NCBI RefSeq assembly: GCF_037031225.1
Contig: NZ_JAYEZN010000001.1
Location: 248,001-312,000, forward strand
Length of the DNA stretch: 64,000 nucleotides
Reading direction: 5' to 3'
Source: Halorientalis sp. LT38
GTDB taxonomy: Archaea > Halobacteriota > Halobacteria > Halobacteriales > Haloarculaceae
Shown: one piece after another, positions 7,907 through 16,936 of the stretch
Layout of the letters: the number at the start of each line of letters is the position of its first letter
Numbering within the stretch: the stretch's first letter is position 1
Notes under the pieces: generated by a model
What the model was told of the DNA's origin: nothing
Database searches by the model: none
What the model saw: the letters and a program-made list of their open reading frames with translations, nothing else
Position numbers and translations under genes: made by a program

Positions 7907-9247
7907 TCACGCCACGAGTTCTCCCACGCAATCGAGATAGCGGTCGGTGAACGCCGCGGCGGCGTCGGCGTCGAACGTCCCCCGATCGTAGCGGCCGGTG
8001 AGGTAGATCCGTCCGCTGACGGTGACGACCCCGATGCCGACCGCCACCGGCGGCGTGCTGGGCGGCGAGAACCAGAAGTTCCCCGGGTCCCCGTCGTCGA
8101 GCCGCGGCACCGGCTCGGGAACTCGCCCCAGGTTCGACAGCACCGCCGTGTCGAGGAAGCGTTTGCCGAGCCCGCGCAGCAGTTGCGGGAACTGCTCTTT
8201 GAGCGCGACGGGGGTGCCCGGCGGCACCAGTTTGAGCGCCTCGATGAAGAGCGTCGATCTGTCCCGGTCCTTGAGTCGCTGGGTCTGTTCGACGACCGTC
8301 TCGAGCGTCGCCGCCGGCTTCCGGCGATCCGAGGGCCGGGTCGCGATGCTGTCGAAGGCCGCGAACATGCCCACCACGTCGTAGAACCAGTCGCTCGGGC
8401 GCAGGTTCACCGGCATCATACAACTGATCTTCCGCGAGGACTCGCCGTGATCGCGGTTCCACCCATCGATACAGCGGTGCAGCGCCGCGAGGAGGACGTC
8501 GTTGACCGAGGCCTGCTCCGGCCGCCCGTTCAGTACCCGAGCCGTCAGCGCCTCGTCGAGTCGGCGGCGGTCGAACACCCAGCCATCGTCGCCGCCACGG
8601 TCGCCGCTGCCACCCGTGCCGCTCCCGTCGTCCCCGGCGATCCGGGTCGGCGGGTCGATCGCGTTCCCCAGGTAGGAGACGACGTCACCCACCAGTTCGA
8701 GGTCGTCGCTCGACGGCGTGACCGGTCCGTCGAAGATCGCGTCCCGGGCGGTCTCCGTGTCTACCGGATCGGGGTCGAGGGAGACGCCGCGGTAGGCCTC
8801 GCAGATCGACCGGACGAACCGTAGCGAGCCGATGCCGTCGGCGGCGACGTGGCTCGTGCAGACGAGCAGCGCGTCGCCGCCGTCGGCGCCGCCGCCCCGG
8901 ATCACGAGCAGGCGAAACGGCAACTCCTCGGTGAGGTCGATCCGTTGCCGGTAAAAGGGGGAGACGTTCCCGATAGGACCGTCCATGACGGTGATCACGC
9001 CGTCCGGGAGCCTCCCGATTCCAGTCGGGATCTCCCAGACGAACCGGGTGTCCGTCCCGGAGTTGGGCCGCTGGCGGGCTCTCGCGAGCGGATGCGCGTT
9101 GCAGGCCGTCAGGGTGGCCTCCCGGAGTCTGTCGACGTCGATCCGGGTCGCGGTCTCGACCTCGGACTGGACGTTCCAGGAGCCGAGTTTGCGTTCGATG
9201 TGGTGGACGGCCTCCTCGAGCGGCGTGAACGGGACCCTCGTCGTCAT
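7907..9247 (-). CDS. HxxxD-type acyltransferase / condensation-domain-like protein
   Basis: 446 residues. The catalytic signature SHVAADG (HxxxDG) is near residue 133, preceded by a typical N-terminal half (FTPLEEAVHHIERK). The C-terminal half has MPVNLRP and LSNLGRVP, as in WS/DGAT, PapA5 and condensation-domain enzymes, which move acyl groups from CoA or carrier proteins to alcohols or amines. A Gly/Ser/Asp-rich insert (about 220-235) separates the halves. No NRPS module, carrier protein or lipid gene adjoins, so the substrate is unknown. Start at ATG 9247; gene stands alone on the minus strand, facing the HerA-like gene tail to tail. Confidence 0.8.
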   Translation of the reverse strand: MTTRVPFTPLEEAVHHIERKLGSWNVQSEVETATRIDVDRLREATLTACNAHPLARARQRPNSGTDTRFVWEIPTGIGRLPDGVITVMDGPIGNVSPFYRQRIDLTEELPFRLLVIRGGGADGGDALLVCTSHVAADGIGSLRFVRSICEAYRGVSLDPDPVDTETARDAIFDGPVTPSSDDLELVGDVVSYLGNAIDPPTRIAGDDGSGTGGSGDRGGDDGWVFDRRRLDEALTARVLNGRPEQASVNDVLLAALHRCIDGWNRDHGESSRKISCMMPVNLRPSDWFYDVVGMFAAFDSIATRPSDRRKPAATLETVVEQTQRLKDRDRSTLFIEALKLVPPGTPVALKEQFPQLLRGLGKRFLDTAVLSNLGRVPEPVPRLDDGDPGNFWFSPPSTPPVAVGIGVVTVSGRIYLTGRYDRGTFDADAAAAFTDRYLDCVGELVA

Positions 9248-9317
9248 CGCTCACCACTGACCATCGTTCGTTGGAGACTTGCGGTCCCGGTAGGAAAACC
9301 GTTCCCTCGAGAGCCGA

Positions 9318-9965
9318 TCAGGCCACGGGTTCGACCAGGTCCTCCAGGGCCGCCTTCGGGTCGTCGGCCTTCGCGACGCCGCTCGCGAGCAGGACGCCCT
9401 CGGCGCCCAGTTCCCGGGCCGCCGCGAGGTCCTCGCCGGTCGAGATGCCGGCGCCACAGAGCACGTCCACGGAGTCGTCGACGGCGGCGGCCGCGTCGAC
9501 GGCGTCGCGGACCACGTCCGGGTCGGCCTTGCTGACTGGGGTTCCGGTGCCGATGAGTTCCGGCGGTTCGACGGCGACCGCGTCCGGACCGAGGGCGGCG
9601 GCCGCGCCGATCTGGTCGGGGTTGTTGGCGCAGACGATGGTCTCGAAATCGGCGCGCTCGGCCGCCGACAGCCCGGCGTCGACGTCGGCGAGCGTGCGGC
9701 GACGTTCGGAGTGATTCAAGAGCGTGCCGACCGCGCCGGCGTCGGCGGCGGCCTCCGCGAGCGTCGACCCGGTGTGACTGCCGTGGTCGACGGGGCTGAC
9801 GTGCTGGGCCCAGGTCTCGACGCCCGTGTCGGCGACGGCGTCGAGGTGTGCAGCCTGCGGTGCGATGGCGATGCGGACGCCCGTGGCCTCGCTGACGTCG
9901 CGGGCCGCCGTCGCGACGGCGACCGGGTCACAGGGATACGCCTTCAGGTTGACGAGAACGAACAT
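9318..9965 (-). CDS. tpiA: Triosephosphate isomerase
   Basis: 215 residues, the short archaeal form of the enzyme interconverting dihydroxyacetone phosphate and glyceraldehyde 3-phosphate. Catalytic residues are visible: Lys in NLKAYP (near residue 8), the His in LLNHSERR and Glu in [12 protein letters not shown]. The phosphate-binding GAGISTGED and LLASGVAKA loops are intact. A TTTAAG box about 27 bases upstream of ATG 9965 (minus strand) fits a leaderless promoter. The gene is divergent from the HalX regulator at 10058. Confidence 0.97.
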   Translation of the reverse strand: MFVLVNLKAYPCDPVAVATAARDVSEATGVRIAIAPQAAHLDAVADTGVETWAQHVSPVDHGSHTGSTLAEAAADAGAVGTLLNHSERRRTLADVDAGLSAAERADFETIVCANNPDQIGAAAALGPDAVAVEPPELIGTGTPVSKADPDVVRDAVDAAAAVDDSVDVLCGAGISTGEDLAAARELGAEGVLLASGVAKADDPKAALEDLVEPVA

Positions 9966-10057
9966 AGCGGGGGACCGACCGCGGCGGGCTTAAAGGGTGG
10001 GAGTTCGGCGCGGTGAACCGGAGGTCCGTTTTAAGAGCCCCGGGGAACTAGGCACGC

Positions 10058-10636
10058 GTGATAGGCGTGTCTTCAGGGACCCACACGCGGGCGACGGTGC
10101 TCGTCGCGGAGGACGAGCGGCACCTCGCCGACCTCTACACGGACTACCTCTCGGATGACTACGACGTCGTGACGGCCTACGGCGGCGAGGAGGCCGTCGA
10201 CGTCCTCCACGACCCGACGATCTCGGTCGACGTGGCCTTGCTGGACCGGCGGATGCCGGACCTCTCTGGCGACAAGGTGCTCGCGGACATCAACGAACAG
10301 GGGAACGACTGCCGGGTCGCGATGGTGACCGCGGTCAACCCCGGGTTCGACATCATCGACATGGGGTGTGACGACTACCTCGTCAAGCCCGTCTCGCGCG
10401 AGGACCTGCTCGAAGTGGTCGAGCGGCTGTTGAAGCTCTCGGAGTACAGCGAGAAACACCAGCAACTCACCTCGAAGAAACTGAAACGAAACGTGCTCGA
10501 AGTCGAGAAGAGCACCGCGGAACTGGAGCGCAGCGAGCGCTTCGAGCGGCTAACCGACGAGATCGACGGGCTCGAATCCGAGCTCTCGGAGATCGGTGCG
10601 GACCTATCCTTCGAGGACCTCCAGCGTCACATCTAG
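10058..10636 (+). CDS. HalX-domain response regulator
   Basis: 192 residues. The receiver domain spans about residues 12-125, with an acidic cluster (AEDE near 18-20), phospho-acceptor Asp63 in LLDRRMPD and Lys in DDYLVKP. The C-terminal third is a charged coiled-coil-like HalX domain (QLTSKKLKRNVLEVEKSTAELE), a haloarchaeal output module of unknown mechanism. Start GTG 10058 is about 27 bases after a TTTTAAG box, consistent with leaderless translation; GTG 10067 is an in-frame alternative. The stop codon shares its CTAG with the stop of the convergent MBF1 gene. Partner kinase unknown. Confidence 0.93.
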   Translation: MIGVSSGTHTRATVLVAEDERHLADLYTDYLSDDYDVVTAYGGEEAVDVLHDPTISVDVALLDRRMPDLSGDKVLADINEQGNDCRVAMVTAVNPGFDIIDMGCDDYLVKPVSREDLLEVVERLLKLSEYSEKHQQLTSKKLKRNVLEVEKSTAELERSERFERLTDEIDGLESELSEIGADLSFEDLQRHI

Positions 10637-11181
10637 TCCTTCCGCTGTACGACGTCGCCGAGCGTGTACTCACCCTCGCTCGACCCGCCGTCCCACTCCT
10701 CGTCGTCCGCGCTGGCGCTCCCCTCCGTCAGGACGATGTCAAGTTCCTTTTCGAGTTTCTTCTGGACCGAGTCGGCTGGGAGCGTGTCACCGCGTTCGAG
10801 CTTGCGGATGAGGCTCGCCTTCTCGTTGAGCTGGTTCGCCAGTTCCTCCTGGCTCAGCCCCTCGCGCTCCCTGGCCTGCCGGATGCGCTGGTCGTAGTCC
10901 TGGGCCACCTCGTCCATCTGGTCGAACATGTCGCGCCGGCGGCCGCCACCGCCACCGGAGGACCCGCCCGACGAACTCGAACTCGACCCGCTGCCGGAGC
11001 CCGAACTCCCCGACCCGGAGGAGCTGCTCGTCGAGTACTTCGTCGACGAACTGGAGCTTTTCTCCGTGCGGACCTCGGTGCCGAAGTCGGAACAATCGTC
11101 ACAGACGTCGAGCTCCGCGCCTTCGACTTTCACCGTGTTGGGCGAACCCGTCTCGGCGCCGCACATCTCACACTGGACCAT
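10633..11181 (-). CDS. Multiprotein bridging factor 1-type HTH protein
   Basis: 182 residues. N-terminal zinc ribbon with Cys4/Cys7 and Cys27/Cys30, then a long Ser/Gly linker (SSSGSGSSGSGSGSSSSSSG, about 43-75), then a Cro/C1-type HTH (SQEELANQLNEKASLIRKLERG). This domain order is the archaeal MBF1 (TIGR00270-like) plan. The archaeal protein binds ribosomes and may influence transcription and translation. The low-complexity linker is longer than usual. A TTTATA box about 27 bases upstream of ATG 11181 supports the start. Confidence 0.92.
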   Translation of the reverse strand: MVQCEMCGAETGSPNTVKVEGAELDVCDDCSDFGTEVRTEKSSSSSTKYSTSSSSGSGSSGSGSGSSSSSSGGSSGGGGGRRRDMFDQMDEVAQDYDQRIRQAREREGLSQEELANQLNEKASLIRKLERGDTLPADSVQKKLEKELDIVLTEGSASADDEEWDGGSSEGEYTLGDVVQRKD

Positions 11182-11258
11182 GAGAAGGGGTTAGCCATGC
11201 CTGCGTATAAATCGTACGCCAGGCGACACGCGCCCGGTCCGGTCCGCCGTCCGACCCG

Positions 11259-11885
11259 TCAGGACAGCGCCTGGTAGGCGCCGACGAACCGCTGGATCGC
11301 GGTGAAGTGCCCGACGACGGCGAAGACGACCAGCAGCCAGCCCACGGGCGTGAGTCCGGCGAGGGGGTCGGTGACGAAGACCGCCACCAGACCGATCAGG
11401 CCGATCAGGACGAGGCGGTCGGCCCGACCGAGGAGCCCGCCGTAGACGCGGTCGAGTCCGACGGCCTGGCCCTGCGTCCCGAGGTACGAGGTCATCAGCA
11501 CGCCCGTGATGGCCGCGAGCCCGAGGGGGTAGCGGTCGACCCCCGCCGCGAGGCCGACGATCATCAGGATGTCGGCGTAGCGATCGAGGACGTGATCCAG
11601 CAGGTCGCCGGCCCGGGAGTCCGTCCCGAGTCGCCGCGCGAGCGCGCCGTCGAGGAGGTCCAGCCACCCGTTACAGAACACGAACAGGGCACCGGCCAGG
11701 TACCAGAGCGGTTCCGCAGCGCCCGTCCCTCCCCCACCGCCGAGGTAGAAGGCACCACCGGCGGCCCCCGCCAGCAGGAAGGCGAACACGCTCACGGCGT
11801 CGGGCGTCACCCCGAAGCGGGCCGAGGCGTTCACGAACGGCGTCACGGCCCGATCGGCCAGGGGTCTGAATCGATCCAGCGTCAT
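11259..11885 (-). CDS. CDP-alcohol phosphatidyltransferase family membrane enzyme
   Basis: 208 residues from ATG 11885. The family signature D-G-x2-A-R-x8-G-x3-D-x3-D is visible as LDGALARRLGTDSRAGDLLD followed by HVLD near residues 85-105; the Asp residues bind metal and the CDP-lipid. About five or six hydrophobic helices. In archaea the family makes phosphoester-headed ether lipids (archaetidylinositol phosphate, archaetidylserine, archaetidylglycerol phosphate); which head group is used cannot be told. Its ATG overlaps the stop of the kinase-like gene upstream (ATGA, 11882-11885), the last gene of the hisC operon. Confidence 0.88.
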   Translation of the reverse strand: MTLDRFRPLADRAVTPFVNASARFGVTPDAVSVFAFLLAGAAGGAFYLGGGGGTGAAEPLWYLAGALFVFCNGWLDLLDGALARRLGTDSRAGDLLDHVLDRYADILMIVGLAAGVDRYPLGLAAITGVLMTSYLGTQGQAVGLDRVYGGLLGRADRLVLIGLIGLVAVFVTDPLAGLTPVGWLLVVFAVVGHFTAIQRFVGAYQALS

Positions 11886-12388
11886 AGGTACTCGATGTAC
11901 GAAACGTCGCCCGCGCTCGGTTCGCGCTCGCCGTCGATCGCCCGCTCGATCTCGCGGGCGACTTCCTCCGGCCTGCGGTCGGTCGCGTCGATCTCGTAGA
12001 CCGACCCCTCGCCGTGGCGCTCGACGGCCTCGGCGAGGATCACGTCCAGCGCCTCGCTCTCCGCGTTCTCCTCGGCCTTCGCCCGCGGTTCGCCCCGTTC
12101 GATGAGCCGGGCTTCGAGTTCCTCGGGGTGACACCGGAGGACGACGACCCGGTCGACGTCCAGCCGGTGGGCCAGGTGCGAATCGAGCAGCAGGTCGTCG
12201 CGGTCGCCGAGCCAGTCGGCCACGGCGTCCATGTCGGCGACGACGCTGTCGCGCTCCTCGTCGTGGCCCGCCGAGAGGTCAGCCTCGCGGATCACCTCGT
12301 TGAGGTGGACGAGTTCGAGTTCGGTCTCGACGAGTTCGGTCGCCGTGGTCTTGCCCGTCCCGGGCGTGCCGGTGACCACCACTCTCAC
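11882..12388 (-). CDS. Adenylate-kinase-like NMP kinase (AK6/Fap7 type)
   Basis: 168 residues from GTG 12388. P-loop GTPGTGKTT lies at the very N terminus. HLNEVIRE and LLLDSHLAHRL match the AK6/Fap7 group of small adenylate kinases, which in archaea and eukaryotes is linked to ribosomal small-subunit maturation as well as nucleotide balance. The start overlaps the hisC stop as GTGA (12385-12388) and its own stop overlaps the next start as ATGA, so three genes are tightly coupled. GTG rather than a later codon is chosen because the P-loop begins within five residues. Confidence 0.9.
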   Translation of the reverse strand: MRVVVTGTPGTGKTTATELVETELELVHLNEVIREADLSAGHDEERDSVVADMDAVADWLGDRDDLLLDSHLAHRLDVDRVVVLRCHPEELEARLIERGEPRAKAEENAESEALDVILAEAVERHGEGSVYEIDATDRRPEEVAREIERAIDGEREPSAGDVSYIEYL

Positions 12389-13458
12389 GCCGCGCTCACC
12401 TCGTTGAGCACGGCCGCGGCCCGCTCCATCTGCTCGGCCGTGCCGCAGGTGATCCGGACGCACTCGGGCAGGCCGAAACTGGAGCAGTCGCGGACGATGA
12501 CGCCCTCGCGCTGGGCGGCCTCGGAGACCGCGGTTCCGTCGCCGACCTCGGCCAGCACGAAGTTGCCGTGGCTCTCCCAGGTCGGCGCGTCGAGTTCGTC
12601 GGCGAGGTACGCACGGGCGTCTTCGACCATTTTCACTGTTCGCTCCAGGTGTTCGTCGTCGTCCAGTGCCGCCAGCCCGGCGCGGCAGGTGAGCTCGCCC
12701 GTATCGAACGGCGTGTGGACGCGGGCGTAGGCGTCGGCCCACTCCACCGGGATCAGGCCGTAGCCGAGGCGCATCCCTGCCAGCCCGTAGGCCTTCGAGA
12801 ACGTCCGGAGGACGGCCACGTCGTCGCGCTCGCGGACGAGCGACACCGCCGACGGGATCTTCGAGAACTCGGCGTAGGCCTCGTCGACGAGCACGAGGGT
12901 CTCCTCGTCGGTCCCCTCGGCGAGGGCTTCGACCTCGTCGATCGGCATCACCGACCCCGACGGGTTGTGGGGGCTGGTGACGTAGACGATCCGTTCGCCG
13001 TCGTAGTCGGAAAGCACCACGTCGGCGGTCTGGGCGAAGTCGTCGGCCTTCGAGAGCGCGTAGGTCCCGACCTCGCCGTGGTGGTTCCGGGCGCTCATGC
13101 CGTAGTAGGCGAAGCCGGGTTCGGGGACGAGCACGCGCTCGCCGGGGTGGAGGAGCGCGCGCGAGAGGCAGTCCAGCACGCCGTCGCCGCCGTTGGCGAG
13201 CCAGACCTGCTCGGCCGAGAGGTCCCAGTCGTCGGCCAGCCGCGCGGTCAGGTCCGTGTGGGAGGCCTTCGGGTACTGGTGGGCCCGGTCGGCGTACTCG
13301 CGGAGGGCGGCTGCGGCCTTCGGACTGGGACCCAGTACGTTCTCGTTCGAGGAGAGTTTCACCAGGTCGTCGGGATCCAGCCCCAGTTCCCGGGCGACTT
13401 CTTCGATCCCCCGGCCGGCCCGGTAGACGGCGTGGTCCGACAGGTCCCGTGGTTGCAT
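12385..13458 (-). CDS. hisC: Histidinol-phosphate aminotransferase
   Basis: 357 residues from ATG 13458 (MQPRDLSDHAVYRAG), the usual length. PLP-dependent fold type I: SSNENVLGPSP near the N terminus, TSPHNPSG, VDEAYAEF and the PLP lysine in TFSKAYGLAGMRLGYG. Converts imidazole acetol phosphate to histidinol phosphate. A CTTAAG box at 13482-13487 is about 27 bases upstream, supporting this start over longer in-frame extensions. First gene of an operon with the adenylate-kinase-like and CDP-alcohol transferase genes; no other his genes are nearby. Confidence 0.95.
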   Translation of the reverse strand: MQPRDLSDHAVYRAGRGIEEVARELGLDPDDLVKLSSNENVLGPSPKAAAALREYADRAHQYPKASHTDLTARLADDWDLSAEQVWLANGGDGVLDCLSRALLHPGERVLVPEPGFAYYGMSARNHHGEVGTYALSKADDFAQTADVVLSDYDGERIVYVTSPHNPSGSVMPIDEVEALAEGTDEETLVLVDEAYAEFSKIPSAVSLVRERDDVAVLRTFSKAYGLAGMRLGYGLIPVEWADAYARVHTPFDTGELTCRAGLAALDDDEHLERTVKMVEDARAYLADELDAPTWESHGNFVLAEVGDGTAVSEAAQREGVIVRDCSSFGLPECVRITCGTAEQMERAAAVLNEVSAA

Positions 13459-13558
13459 ACGCGAGGAAAGCGGACCGCGATTCTTAAGCCTGCTTGAATG
13501 ACGCGAGCCTGCGCCGGAACTCACCAGTTTCAAGAGCCGTTGCCACCACCCCACACCT

Positions 13559-14014
13559 ATGGCGTCTATCGACCTGACCATCGGGTACGTACTCCACATG
13601 CTGTTCGCCGGCCTGTGGACCGGCAGCGTCCTGTTCATGACCTACGGGGTCCTCCCGGTCGCCCGGGAGGGGAGCATCGACACCGACCCCTTCGCCGACA
13701 TCACGAGTCGCCTGCTGACGCTCTCGCGGGCCTGTGCGCTCGCGCTCTTCCTCACCGGCGGCCACCTCGCCGGCCGGATCTACACCGTCGGCACGCTGAC
13801 GGGGTCGACGCGGGGTTACCTCGTGCTCGCCATGATCGTCCTCTGGCTGGCGCTGGCCGCGCTCGTCGAGATCGGTACGAGCAAGATCAGTTCGGGCCTG
13901 GCCGAGCGGAAACTCCGCGAGCCCGCACAGAACGCCCGTCCCTTCTTCCTCGGCGCTTCCGTGGCCGCACTCGGCCTGCTCGTCGTCGCCGGCCTGCTCC
14001 TGGGCGGGGTCTGA
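13559..14014 (+). CDS. Four-helix integral membrane protein, CopD-like
   Basis: 151 residues with about four transmembrane helices (YVLHMLFAGLWTGSVLF; ALALFLTGGHLAG; LVLAMIVLWLALAAL; ASVAALGLLVVAGLLL). Histidines in the first and second helices (HMLFAG, GGHLAG) are reminiscent of CopD/DUF4149-type proteins, which are linked to copper handling or haem membranes. The exact function is not shown by the sequence. TTTCAAG about 30 bases ahead of ATG 13559 suggests a leaderless promoter. Divergent from hisC. Confidence 0.75.
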   Translation: MASIDLTIGYVLHMLFAGLWTGSVLFMTYGVLPVAREGSIDTDPFADITSRLLTLSRACALALFLTGGHLAGRIYTVGTLTGSTRGYLVLAMIVLWLALAALVEIGTSKISSGLAERKLREPAQNARPFFLGASVAALGLLVVAGLLLGGV

Positions 14015-14050
14015 GGACGAGCGCCTCTTCCGCTGCTTTCGAACCGCCGG

Positions 14051-16291
14051 TCAGCCGAACAGCCGCTCCCGGAGCGACCGGGGCCGCGGGCGTTCGGCCA
14101 GCAACACCGGCGTGTCGATCGACTCGAGCACGGACAGCGCCAGCGAACCGCGGACGACCCGGGTGAGCAGCCCCTCCTCGGTCGCGCCGATCACGACGAG
14201 CGAGCGGTCCGATGCCGCCGTCGCGATCGCCGACTCCACGTCGCCGGTCGCGACAGTGATGGACGCGTCGTCGAGTCCGTGCTCGCTCGCCCACTCGCCG
14301 ATGAACTCGCGGCCCGTCGACTCGTCGTCGGCGACGTAGAGCACCGTCACCTCGGCGTCGACCGTGTCCCTGAGAGCGCGGGCCACGTCGGCCGAGAGGT
14401 CCGAGGAGTAGCCGCCGGCGGTCGGGAGGAGCACGTCCGTGGCGTCGAACTCGTCGCCGTCGAACACCAGCACGTCACAGGGGAGGTCGTGCGTGAGTTC
14501 GTCGAGGGTCCCCTCGGCCCGCCCGCCGGCGAACTGCGCGCCCCCGTAGCCCATGACGAGCGTGTCGACGTCGTGCTGACGGGCGGCGTCGAACACCTCC
14601 GCGACGCCCTGGTGGGAGAGGATCGTCCGCGTCTCGACGGGCACGCCGAAGGCTTCGGCATCGGCCCGCGAGTCGGCGAGCAGATCCCTGGAGGTCGAAA
14701 GCAGGTCCTCGTCGCGCTCGGCGGCCGCGAGCGAGGTCTGGTCGGGCACCTGGACGACGTGGGTGGCGAGGACCGACCCGTCCTGGGCGCTGGCCATCGC
14801 GCCAGCGAGCGTCGTGAGGGCGCGCTCGGTCCGCGGGTTCGAGAGCGCGACCATCACCGTCGGTCCCTCAGAATCGGTGTCGCCGTCGGGGGCGACGGTC
14901 TCGGCCGCGCCGACCACGGAATCCGGCATCGCGTCCCCGCGCGTCCGGACGTACTCGGAGAGCAGGCCCTCCTCTGGCGCGTGGTTCCGGGCGTACGCGA
15001 AGTACCATATCACTGCCCCGACGACGAACACCCCCGAGAGGGCGAGTTCGCGGCTCCCGACGAACGCGAGTAGCCCCAGCGACAGCCCCATCCCGAGGAT
15101 CGGGGTGATCGGGTACAGTGGGACCGTGAAGTCGGGGTCGTACCCCGGCGCATCGGTCTCCCGGAAGACGATCAGCGCCGCGTTCATCAGCGCGTAGACG
15201 ACCAGGTGGAGGACGCTCGCAGCCTTCGAGAGCGCCTCGACGTCCTGCCCGAGGGCGGCGATGAAGACGACGATCATCCCACCGGTGACGAGAATCGAGC
15301 GGTAGGGGGTCGCGAAGTTCGGGTGGATCTCGTTGAGCCAGTCGGTGACGATCCGGTCCCGCCCCATCGCGAAGTTGATCCGAGCCGATGCCAGGATGGA
15401 CGCGTTGGCGCTGGAGGCGGTCGCCAGCAGTGCCCCCGCCGTAACGATCGTGACGGCGATCCCGGCGAATCCACCGGGGAACGCGATCTCCGTGGCCTGC
15501 GTCAGCGGTGCGCTCTCGCTCAGTTCCGGCCACGGCACGACGCCGAGCATGATGCTCACCAGGATGGCGTAGAGCACGGTCACGATGGCGACGCTCCCGA
15601 TGACGGCGATGGGGAGGTTCCGGCCCGGATTCTTCAGCTCCTCGGCGACCGTCGCGATCTTGGCGTACCCGAGGAAGGAGACGAACACGAGCGCGGTTCC
15701 GGGCAGGATCGCCCCGTACCCCATCGGCGCGAGGCCGCCGTCGCCCACCAGAGTCGCGTAGTCGAAGGAGAGCCAGCCCTGGATCGCGAACAGGCCCAGC
15801 ACCGCCATCAGTAGCGTCACGATGACGGTCTGGACGCCACCGGTCTCCTTCGCACCGACGTAGTTGACGAGAACGAACGCGGTACCGGCCAGCAGGGCGC
15901 CGATCTGGATGTCGGTCAGAATGAAGAAGTTGGGGATCGGTACCAGCGTCGTGAGGTACTGCCCGAACCCGATGCTGTAGAACGCCGAGGCGAAGGCCAG
16001 TCCCATCCAGTCGCCCATCCCGGCGATCGAACCGAACAGCGGTCCCAGCGCCCGGTTGACGTAGTAGTAGCCGCCGCCGGCTTTCGGCATCGCCGTCCCC
16101 AGCTCCGAGACGGAGAAGGCGTTGACCATGGCCACGACGCCGCCGACGACGAACGAGACGACGACGATCGGCCCCGCCGCTCGCGCGGCGACGCCGGGCA
16201 GGACGAAGATCCCGGCCCCGATCATCGTCCCGATCCCGATGGTCATCGCCGAGACGAGCCCGAGGTCCTTCGCGAGTTCCTCGTCGCTCAT
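14051..16291 (-). CDS. APC-family amino acid permease fused to tandem UspA domains
   Basis: 746 residues. Residues about 1-430 form a 12-helix APC transporter; the first helix carries the substrate-binding GIGTMIGAGIFVLPG. Residues about 470-740 are two cytoplasmic universal-stress (UspA) domains: one ending near VMGYGG/CDVLVFDGDEF, the second with VIGATEEGLLTRVVRGSLA and TPVLLAE. The UspA domains probably sense nucleotide or energy state and gate transport. Substrate is likely an amino acid or other amine. It lies 48 bases after the stand-alone UspA gene in one operon; a divergent Lrp-type regulator sits beyond. Confidence 0.92.
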   Translation of the reverse strand: MSDEELAKDLGLVSAMTIGIGTMIGAGIFVLPGVAARAAGPIVVVSFVVGGVVAMVNAFSVSELGTAMPKAGGGYYYVNRALGPLFGSIAGMGDWMGLAFASAFYSIGFGQYLTTLVPIPNFFILTDIQIGALLAGTAFVLVNYVGAKETGGVQTVIVTLLMAVLGLFAIQGWLSFDYATLVGDGGLAPMGYGAILPGTALVFVSFLGYAKIATVAEELKNPGRNLPIAVIGSVAIVTVLYAILVSIMLGVVPWPELSESAPLTQATEIAFPGGFAGIAVTIVTAGALLATASSANASILASARINFAMGRDRIVTDWLNEIHPNFATPYRSILVTGGMIVVFIAALGQDVEALSKAASVLHLVVYALMNAALIVFRETDAPGYDPDFTVPLYPITPILGMGLSLGLLAFVGSRELALSGVFVVGAVIWYFAYARNHAPEEGLLSEYVRTRGDAMPDSVVGAAETVAPDGDTDSEGPTVMVALSNPRTERALTTLAGAMASAQDGSVLATHVVQVPDQTSLAAAERDEDLLSTSRDLLADSRADAEAFGVPVETRTILSHQGVAEVFDAARQHDVDTLVMGYGGAQFAGGRAEGTLDELTHDLPCDVLVFDGDEFDATDVLLPTAGGYSSDLSADVARALRDTVDAEVTVLYVADDESTGREFIGEWASEHGLDDASITVATGDVESAIATAASDRSLVVIGATEEGLLTRVVRGSLALSVLESIDTPVLLAERPRPRSLRERLFG

Positions 16292-16339
16292 CGGTCGCCC
16301 CTCCGATCCAGCCGTCGACGCGAGTTCGTCACCATCGGA

Positions 16340-16771
16340 TTAGCCCTCTCCTTCTGGCGGTTTCGGCAGCGCGAGGACCGGCAGATCCGGGTCCGTGACC
16401 AGTCGCGTGGCCGTGTCGCCAGTCAGAAGCCGGACGATCCGACTGCCGCCCCGGGGGCGGATCGCGACCGCGGTCGCCCCCGCGTCTCGTGCCTCCTCGA
16501 AGATGGTCTGGACGATGTCGGTCCCGAACGCGGTCCGGTCGTCGACAGCGACGGCGTTGCTCAGTCGGGTGTCGACGACCGCGAGGAACTCGGCGGCGTC
16601 CTCGCGGCGCTTCTCCAGCGGTGCCTTGTCGACCGACCCGCCGCCCTTCTCGATCACGTGGACGGCCGTGACCCGCTCGATATCGTCGAGGTACGGCTCG
16701 AGCGCCTCGCACGTCGCGACGGCGTCGGCCTCGCTCGCGACCGGCACGACGAGGTGTGCGAGTACGGACAT
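16340..16771 (-). CDS. Universal stress protein (UspA family)
   Basis: 143 residues. A single Usp domain: LAHLVVPVASEADA at the N terminus and a phosphate-binding-type loop RPRGGSRIVRLLTGDTATRL ending in PVLALP. First gene of an operon with the APC-UspA permease, so it probably modulates the transporter. A GGAGG ribosome-binding sequence lies about 11 bases before ATG 16771, inside the preceding 12-codon ORF. Confidence 0.92.
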   Translation of the reverse strand: MSVLAHLVVPVASEADAVATCEALEPYLDDIERVTAVHVIEKGGGSVDKAPLEKRREDAAEFLAVVDTRLSNAVAVDDRTAFGTDIVQTIFEEARDAGATAVAIRPRGGSRIVRLLTGDTATRLVTDPDLPVLALPKPPEGEG

Positions 16772-16775
16772 CGGT

Positions 16776-16814
16776 CTAGGTCCCTCCGTAGTACGCGCGA
16801 ATCCGGACGGTCAT
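16776..16814 (-). CDS. 12-codon leaderless ORF ahead of uspA
   Basis: ATG 16814 is about 27 bases from the TATA element at 16838-16843, so the transcript should start on it. The peptide MTVRIRAYYGGT ends in TAG five bases before the uspA ATG. The uspA Shine-Dalgarno GGAGG is built into the codons for its Gly-Gly. Ribosomes on the leader would cover that site, so this ORF could set translation of the UspA-permease operon. Inferred, not proven. Confidence 0.4.
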   Translation of the reverse strand: MTVRIRAYYGGT

Positions 16815-16837
16815 AGGCGACGGTTGGACCGATCGAC

Positions 16838-16843
16838 GTATAA
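16838..16843 (-). promoter_or_regulatory. TATA box of the uspA-permease operon
   Basis: TTATAC on the minus strand (context GGTTATACG). Spacing predicts a start near 16814. The 196-base divergent region also holds A+T-rich sequence (16855-16880) between this promoter and the Lrp gene. Confidence 0.6.
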
Positions 16844-16936
16844 CCATTCCGATCAAATTAAGGAATGAGTAATATATCGGGCCGCAATTACTGATAGCTG
16901 AACAAATTGCGTATTCTCGCGGCACGAGCAGCAGCG

